Of a stretch of DNA of 64,000 nt, positions 60,001 through 64,000 are shown one piece after another (positions within the stretch are counted from its first letter, which is position 1; each line of letters starts with the position of its first letter). The DNA comes from Ptychodera flava (Eukaryota > Hemichordata > Enteropneusta > Ptychoderidae): the NCBI RefSeq assembly GCF_041260155.1, contig NC_091932.1, forward strand, positions 4,239,501-4,303,500, read 5' to 3'. The position numbers were made by a program, and so were the translations under genes. The notes beneath the pieces are model-generated. The model was not told the DNA's origin. It made no database searches and saw only the letters and a list, made by a program, of their open reading frames with translations.

Positions 60001-62195
60001 GAAAACAGTGTTTCCTACAATTAAATATGATTACTACAATTTTTGCAACTATGGAGGTGAGGGAGTGAAAAATATTCCATACACCAATGGACTAAGATGG
60101 AATGAGGAATTTCTCCAGCTTGTGTGAGACTGAAATTCCTAGGAAAGAAATTCAAATGAGAAATTCGGCATGAGACCTTTTATCTCAGCCCATTGACGTG
60201 TGAGATTCTACCATCATTACTAACACAGATCAACAACCAATTCTACCAATGACAGTAGCTGTGACGTTTGTGACCTATTCTCAGCAGTTTTATAGTTTCT
60301 GTGTAATGATTACACTTTCTTACACTCAGAGCTTTCACTATTAGCCCAGTGCAGTGTTTGAATGCTGTGTCAAAATAACCTGTGTATCTTTGATGTAAAC
60401 CATTCTTAAAGGCAAGGATTTACAAACCAAGCCTGACATGTTGATACATATAGTGTGTGCAATGGTATGTCTGAACTGTAAAATACAACCAAATAGTAAA
60501 TGGCCAATCAATTGCCATTAATTTTTTGCTTGAACTTCAACATTCAGAATATGCAAGAATTTACGACTATGGCACCTATTAATTGCATGTTCCTGAAAGG
60601 TACATAGACAACGCTTACTTGTACAGGGTCACTGTTTATCAAACAACACTGATGACTTCCCTAAACCAATCACAGCTACTGTATCAAAAATGACATTATG
60701 ATGTCGGTAAAATCAGTTTAAAAATAAATAGACATGCGATCTACATGCAAAACTCCTGGCTATAAGATTATTTTATCACCTGTATTGATACTGGTTGTCC
60801 TGATGTTTCATGACTGCTTTGTTGTGGTGATGGTTGCTGATGAGATGGTGGTCCCTGTGCTGCTTGTTCAGGTTCTGGTGGTACAACATTTATTTGGATT
60901 TGTGGTGGTTGTCTTACTGGTTGTCCATTACCCGGTGGTTGGTGACTATCTGGTTGTCCCTCACTCTGGTCCTCCATGTCAACTTGATCAACATGATCAT
61001 CATCATCATCTCCTGCACAGAACATACATCAACAAAATAAATCATCTACCGGTACATAAACTCAGGTCACCATTAAAGCCCCTGTAGCTGTAACTCTTGA
61101 AATTCGTTGACCTGAAAAAGGCTTTCTATTTTCTCTGGTTTTCTTTAAATTCTACAGATTTAAAGGATATAGTCTTTTACCACTGAAAAGTTGGACAAGT
61201 AAATTTAAATTTTAACCGTTATTTTGATTTCCTGCCATTTTTAAGAACTGGTAATGTTACAAAGAAAATATGATGTCCAAGTGGAAAACATTCAGCTCTA
61301 TGCATTATATTGGACTACTCTGTTGTTTCTGTGAAGATTCCAATGCATATATGCACTATGTACTGTGTTTTTGCTTTATTTGCATGAGGGTGCCATATTA
61401 TGTATGGGCAAACGTTTACTATTTATCTTGTTCAAAAACACCCCTCAATGAGTACATTCCCATGAACTTGTTTTAGTTTGGAAAGAAAATCACAAAAATA
61501 ATGCTAAAAGATACAGCTATTGGGCCTTTAAAGTCACAACACAGTCAGTGTTTTAGTTAAGGCCAGTACTTCGGTAAATGTTACCGGGATTCCCCAGTCA
61601 TTTTACTGGGGTTCCCTATGGTATATCAATGCAATCAGATTTAGGACCAGCAGAAATGTTACCAGGGTTTTGAAATCATTTAACAACCTTTAAGAACCTT
61701 AGCAAAAACACACTGACAGTAATTCTGAAATTATCTTGGCAACATGAGGGAATGAATTCAACATGTAGACAACAACTCAGCTGAAATCTTTTCATATAAA
61801 AACTTTGACTTTCAATATGGCAGCAGATTGCTATGAGAAATTCTGACATATTTCCTCTATGCCAGCATTTTCACCCAAGTATGAGTACTTTGGTACATTG
61901 AGCTGGAAAGAAGCTATGGTGATTTGTAGCAGATTACTGTCCCTCACAGAAAACACTGGATAAACAGTTGCTGCAAGTTTCCTGTTAAAACATGCTAATA
62001 AAACTTTGATGCAGTACCTATGATTTCAACATCCTCTTCATCACCGTCAACAGCATCATCATCACCATCATCCATCTGTTGCTCTTGTTCAACTTCATCT
62101 TCAACTTCTTCATCCATTCCTTCAACTTCTGTATCTTCCTCCTCCTCTTCCTCTTCCATCTCAGCTACCTCTCCCTCCTCATATGCATCAACAAC
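50964..62195 (-). CDS. TPR: Nucleoprotein TPR, C-terminal part (nine exons, gene continues past the right edge)
   Basis: TPR is the long coiled-coil protein of the nuclear pore basket; its C-terminal tail is acidic and disordered and projects into the nucleus. Exons on minus are 62195-62018, 61012-60780, 59465-59409, 59070-58961, 55139-55051, 54315-53916, 53325-53180, 51923-51708 and 51016-50964. All junctions are AG/GT and the 1482 coding bases keep one frame (493 residues). The order matches vertebrate TPR: a Glu/Asp-rich stretch, Pro/Gln-rich linker, CTVPSTPTLFVPKRTDGFAE, SPQIQHNRFQFNPPEEGPRQ, LATQGALGMDD, GSGRSVPTTPLQAHSPV, a Ser/Thr/Glu-rich region, SKPKPARIVW, then an Arg/Gly-rich end. 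The coiled-coil region is outside the window. The first visible exon begins in phase 0. Confidence 0.95.
51708..51923 (-). CDS. TPR: TPR exon: SKPKPARIVW and Arg-rich segment
   Basis: Encodes SKPKPARIVWSDSDARRPNQ, a Ser/Thr/Gln-rich part, and QRQHMRGASGRRFIRRPMSR. It parallels the QPKPFRRVR and RGRQFNRQRG part of vertebrate TPR. A MITE lies only 40 bases upstream of its acceptor. Confidence 0.92.
51964..52431. mobile_element. 468-bp MITE in a TPR intron, CAGGGTTCG ends, 5-bp duplication
   Basis: The ends CAGGGTTCGTACACCTGG and (reverse complement) CAGGGTTCGTACGGTCCTGG are followed by repeated TTCCAGGGYTTTCCAGGG blocks. TAATA flanks both sides (51959-51963 and 52432-52436). hAT-type non-autonomous element by inference; its end class and duplication length match the element at 14558-15465. 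Confidence 0.9.
52437..53179. other. TPR intron, nothing further seen
   Basis: AT-rich intron sequence; the 67-codon plus frame at 52634-52837 has no family features. Confidence 0.5.
53180..53325 (-). CDS. TPR: TPR exon: Ser/Glu-rich segment
   Basis: Encodes SGQGESVLELAEDEDGSESV then AITTESSTGSDQKTESEAIS and GNGSSQDS. Low complexity; identified by frame, splice sites and order. Confidence 0.88.
53326..53915. other. TPR intron, nothing further seen
   Basis: AT-rich sequence with a tiny palindrome around ATCTTTCATAATAATGAAAAGAT. Confidence 0.5.
53916..54315 (-). CDS. TPR: TPR exon: RSVPTTPLQ motif and Ser/Thr/Glu-rich tail
   Basis: This is the longest visible exon, 133 codons. It carries ALGMDDTHIDILGEDEGSGR and SVPTTPLQAHSPVVQFPTP, then many SQE, SVPVSVIES and VELDTDSQE steps. 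Short repeats (VPVSVIESTVPGSVIES; YVELETIDTETEE and FVELDTDSQE) suggest slippage-type expansion. Confidence 0.95.
54316..55050. other. TPR intron, nothing further seen
   Basis: AT-rich intron without recognisable elements. Confidence 0.5.
55051..55139 (-). CDS. TPR: TPR exon: SPQ...FQFNPPEE segment
   Basis: Encodes SPQIQHNRFQFNPPEEGPRQ then VLAQLATQG. The 3.8-kb intron before it (55140-58960) contains the satellite-bearing element. Confidence 0.93.
56330..58265. repeat. ~150-bp satellite array, about 10-11 units, interrupted once
   Basis: The unit contains ACAAATTGACGTGCATATGT, GGTCAATGTCCTTGTACCAA, CTTTGAATAAAATCGGTTGA, GTCTGAGTTATGGCTCTGTA, CATGAAAAAATCGTAACAAA and ATGGCCRCMYGGCGGCCATA. 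Units start near 56340, 56500, 56655, 56800, 56950, 57104, 57251, 57403, 57553, 57700 and 58230. Units near 57104/57403 and 57251/57553 are most alike, suggesting a two-unit higher-order step. A separate MITE interrupts it at 57778-58154. Minus frames through it (up to 133 codons) are a by-product. Confidence 0.92.
57778..58154. mobile_element. 377-bp MITE inserted in the satellite, TTA duplication
   Basis: The ends GGGGAGGCGTCAAAAG and (reverse complement) GGGGCAACGTCAAAAG are flanked by TTA (57775-57777 and 58155-58157). Removing it restores the satellite word GAGTTATGGCT. Just inside are mirror blocks AACTTAATTGCTTAAGTTTG and CCAAACTTAAGCAATTAAGT. PIF/Harbinger-like by target site. Confidence 0.92.
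58561..58923. mobile_element. Hairpin-bearing element with TATTATTATACACCT repeats
   Basis: 58561-58681 is an imperfect palindrome: GGTTATTCACAAAATACGGC and CCTGTATGGACTCGGGCTCA pair with the right side. It is followed directly by ATATTATTATACACCT (58682-58697), whose exact reverse complement is at 58908-58923. A related hairpin with the same following word lies at 63783. No coding capacity. Confidence 0.75.
58920..58952. repeat. (GATAT)n microsatellite
   Basis: About five GATAT units directly beside the donor site of the TPR exon 58961-59070. Confidence 0.85.
58961..59070 (-). CDS. TPR: TPR exon: TVPSTPTL motif
   Basis: Encodes GQTSGAPFDDVGDDCTVPST then PTLFVPKRTDGFAEAL, the best conserved part of the tail. 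A GATAT microsatellite starts one base beyond the donor sequence. Confidence 0.95.
59409..59465 (-). CDS. TPR: TPR exon: 19-codon micro-exon
   Basis: Reads RLPLRTERLTRQLPQFSFV. Acceptor TCCTTTGCAG and donor GTAAGTATG are both strong. In position it corresponds to the basic segment after the Pro-rich part in vertebrate TPR. Confidence 0.85.
59466..60779. other. TPR intron, nothing further seen
   Basis: AT-rich intron; no supported element. Confidence 0.5.
60780..61012 (-). CDS. TPR: TPR exon: Asp run and Pro/Gln-rich linker
   Basis: Starts GDDDDDHVDQVDMEDQ and continues with many PPQ, QPS and HQPP steps to GQPVSIQ. Donor GTGATAAAA is weaker than the others in the gene. It ends in phase 0. 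Confidence 0.9.
61077..61527. mobile_element. 451-bp MITE with TTAA duplication in a TPR intron
   Basis: The ends AGCCCCTGTAGCTGTAACTC and (reverse complement) AGGCCCAATAGCTGTATCTT are imperfect TIRs. TTAA lies at 61073-61076 and 61528-61531 (piggyBac-type target). A partial copy of the right end is at 7897-7935. Confidence 0.8.
62018..62195 (-). CDS. TPR: TPR exon: acidic stretch
   Basis: Reads VVDAYEEGEVAEMEEEEEEE and onwards, ending DAVDGDEEDVEII. Acceptor GAATTCAG, donor GTACTGC. It ends with one base of a split Gly codon. No earlier exon is seen up to 64000. Confidence 0.9.
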
Positions 62196-62690
62196 CTGAA
62201 TTCAAACAAAACTTTTCAAAACTGCTGTTCCGGCTGTCACACTGCTATGATTGTGAATTACTTCACTCTACACATCGATCCTCTCAGTAACATTGCAACA
62301 GGCCTAAGGAATCAGTGAATAAGCATTGCAATGTTTGGGCTGACTTGCAGCAATTTGGAAGCTGTTATCCCATTGGTTGACAGTTACTGTATTGAACGAG
62401 ATCACAATCGTGCAAGTCTAAAAGATTTTACTATATAAGAGTAATAATACAAATAAACTCCCTAAGTTGCTGTGAATAATGACAGTCGACCAATCAGATA
62501 TAACCTTGCAAACATGCGGCAAGTCAGCCGCAATGTTTCTCCATTATTGCTACTATGTCTTGAATGATTTAAAAATTTATGCTTGTCTTTAAAAGTAGAA
62601 TGTTTGAAAATTTCTGGGAACATTAAGTAAGTTCTGACAAGACCATTATAGTGGTTGCAACAGAATCACATATATCCTACTTCTATAGTG

Positions 62691-63307
62691 CACAGTAAGT
62701 GAGGCTACCCACAATTCTCCATGATCTGTACACACGGAGATCACTCACTGAACTGAAGCAAATTTCTTCTGTACACAGAACAACTCGGTCCATATTTCAA
62801 AATTCTGGCAACATAGTTCTGATAATCATAATTTTCTGATTTCTCACTGTGAACAATGAGAAGATCAACCCCTTTTCCGCGGAGGAGATAGCAATTTTGT
62901 AATTTTGTCGACATAGATTTTTGACAGCCATACACAATATTTTCAAGGAAACTAAGGGAATAAGTTGCATCTGTGTTGGCCAAAGAAAGGGTATTGATTT
63001 TTTTTAATGTTCGTAACAAAGGAAATTTGCATGTCTGACAGGTGGTATGATGAGACCATCTTAGTTGCTGATAACTTTATCTTGACAAGTGTGCAATTTT
63101 TAGCACCTCCAAACATCAACTTCTCATTCAGTTTACTCTTGAATTTTAAACATAATCAATAATTTTGGAACATAGTTTTAACAAATAATCCTGAACTTTA
63201 ATTGTAAGTTAAAAATTGTTAAGAAACTGATAAAATTGAAAAAGCCTTTAGCAAAAATGTCTGCGTAAACAAATCAAGGGGAATTGTGGGTAGCCTCACT
63301 CACTGTG
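62691..63307. mobile_element. 617-bp MITE in a TPR intron, CACAGT ends
   Basis: The TIRs CACAGTAAGTGAGGCTACCC and ACAATTC match the right end over about 30 bp with two differences. No clear 8-bp duplication. The 92-codon minus frame inside (62741-63019) belongs to the element and is not a TPR exon. Terminal bases resemble the elements at 26877, 30983 and 39265. Confidence 0.85.
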
Positions 63308-63782
63308 GTGGTGTCTAGCTAGGTGGCTCGAAAGTTAAGTAAGTTATGATCTTCTGATGTAATTGCCATTCAGTATTGTGGAGTAAGAAGATAAAGTAAA
63401 TACTGTTTTCTCTACATGTTGATTTTGAAGAATATGCCGTCCTCTGTTGTTCGAGATCTATTCATATGAAATACATAGCCACAACAAAATATGCAAATTA
63501 TACATTGTTATGTAAATTGGCCACCCCCTCCATTTTTCCTGAAGTGTGGAGACATGATTGCAAGGTTTCCACAGTTAATGCAATCCATGGTTTTCATGGC
63601 AAATGCAAAGACAGACATTGCTAAGCTATACTGATGGTAAAAGTGGGGGTATAGTAGCATATAATGGAAAAGTGGCAAACATGTGACAACATAGCATTTA
63701 TTACTATGACATATTACAATGAAAACATTACATTAACCTACATACAGTATATCACTATCAAGATGAACACATAGAATATGAG

Positions 63783-63895
63783 GTTATTACGAAAATACCA
63801 CAAAGGATGCACGAGGACATTGGCGCAGCGTATCGCGTCGGGCGATGCGCGGCGCCAATGTCTGAGTGCATCCTTTGCGGTATTTTCGTAATAAC
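63783..63895. repeat. 113-bp hairpin related to 58561-58681
   Basis: GTTATTACGAAAATACCACA and AAGGATGCACGAGGACATTG pair with CAATGTCTGAGTGCATCCTT and TGCGGTATTTTCGTAATAAC around a CpG-rich loop. It is followed by TTATTATTATACATCT, as in the copy at 58561. The element probably continues past the window. Confidence 0.85.
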
Positions 63896-64000
63896 TTATT
63901 ATTATACATCTTACATTCCTGATCGGGGCATCAAAATGTCGGAGTAGTGACCGTTAATGCAATGTCAACAATTTTTCTTCCGATTTTATCGTGCCAGTGC

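Noticed and set aside
60734-61087. 117-codon plus frame
   Set aside because: It is the antisense shadow of the Pro/Gln-rich TPR exon at 60780-61012.
62741-63019. 92-codon minus frame as an upstream TPR exon
   Set aside because: It lies inside a MITE with 30-bp TIRs, has no matching splice sites and does not resemble TPR.

Overview
The window is AT-rich animal nuclear DNA: spliced genes with GT-AG introns, microsatellites, LINE and Penelope-type retroelement remains, and a very dense load of MITEs and foldback DNA transposons. The two host genes have clear vertebrate relatives, and the repeat types (G-run MITEs, CAGGGYTCG-type ends, long hairpin elements) fit an invertebrate deuterostome or another marine invertebrate. 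A hemichordate, echinoderm or lancelet is my guess; the sequence alone does not settle it.

Layout. 1-5.6 kb: no recognisable gene, simple repeats. 5.9-9.3 kb: two minisatellites, one an 11-bp repeat arranged in higher-order units, one with a 54-bp unit. 9.35-9.50 kb: a perfect 155-bp palindrome. 10.7-13.9 kb: two decayed LINEs of different families on the minus strand, the second split by a tRNA-like SINE with 8-bp target duplications. 14.6-15.5 kb: a MITE with 5-bp duplications. 15.5-21.9 kb: mostly unassigned, with one 184-codon orphan frame. 21.9-24 kb: LINE 3' end and Penelope-like fragment. 24.5-26.4 kb: a TAA-flanked TIR element carrying a G-rich minisatellite. 26.9-39.4 kb: a hub of nested foldback elements, the most unusual part of the window. 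40.4-43.2 kb: a TTA-flanked TIR element whose left end is duplicated.

45.0-50.8 kb holds the host genes tail to tail. A BTB-BACK-Kelch gene (627 codons, uninterrupted CDS) lies on plus. The 3' end of the gene for nuclear pore basket protein TPR lies on minus. Nine TPR exons (50964-62195) join in one frame to give 493 residues of the acidic, disordered C-terminal tail; the 5' part of the gene lies beyond the right edge. TPR introns hold several mobile elements, including one 2.6-kb element made mostly of ~150-bp satellite repeats.

The strongest candidate for something undescribed is the 26.9-32.7 kb cluster. A ~59-bp stem-loop module (module A) occurs six times there. One occurrence is a 98-bp self-palindrome with a perfect 10-bp target duplication; two others have 9-bp flanks that are reverse complements, as if the locus had been inverted. 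A second module (module B, ends starting CACRGT) forms both a 102-bp hairpin and the ends of a 3.4-kb element, each with perfect 8-bp target duplications.
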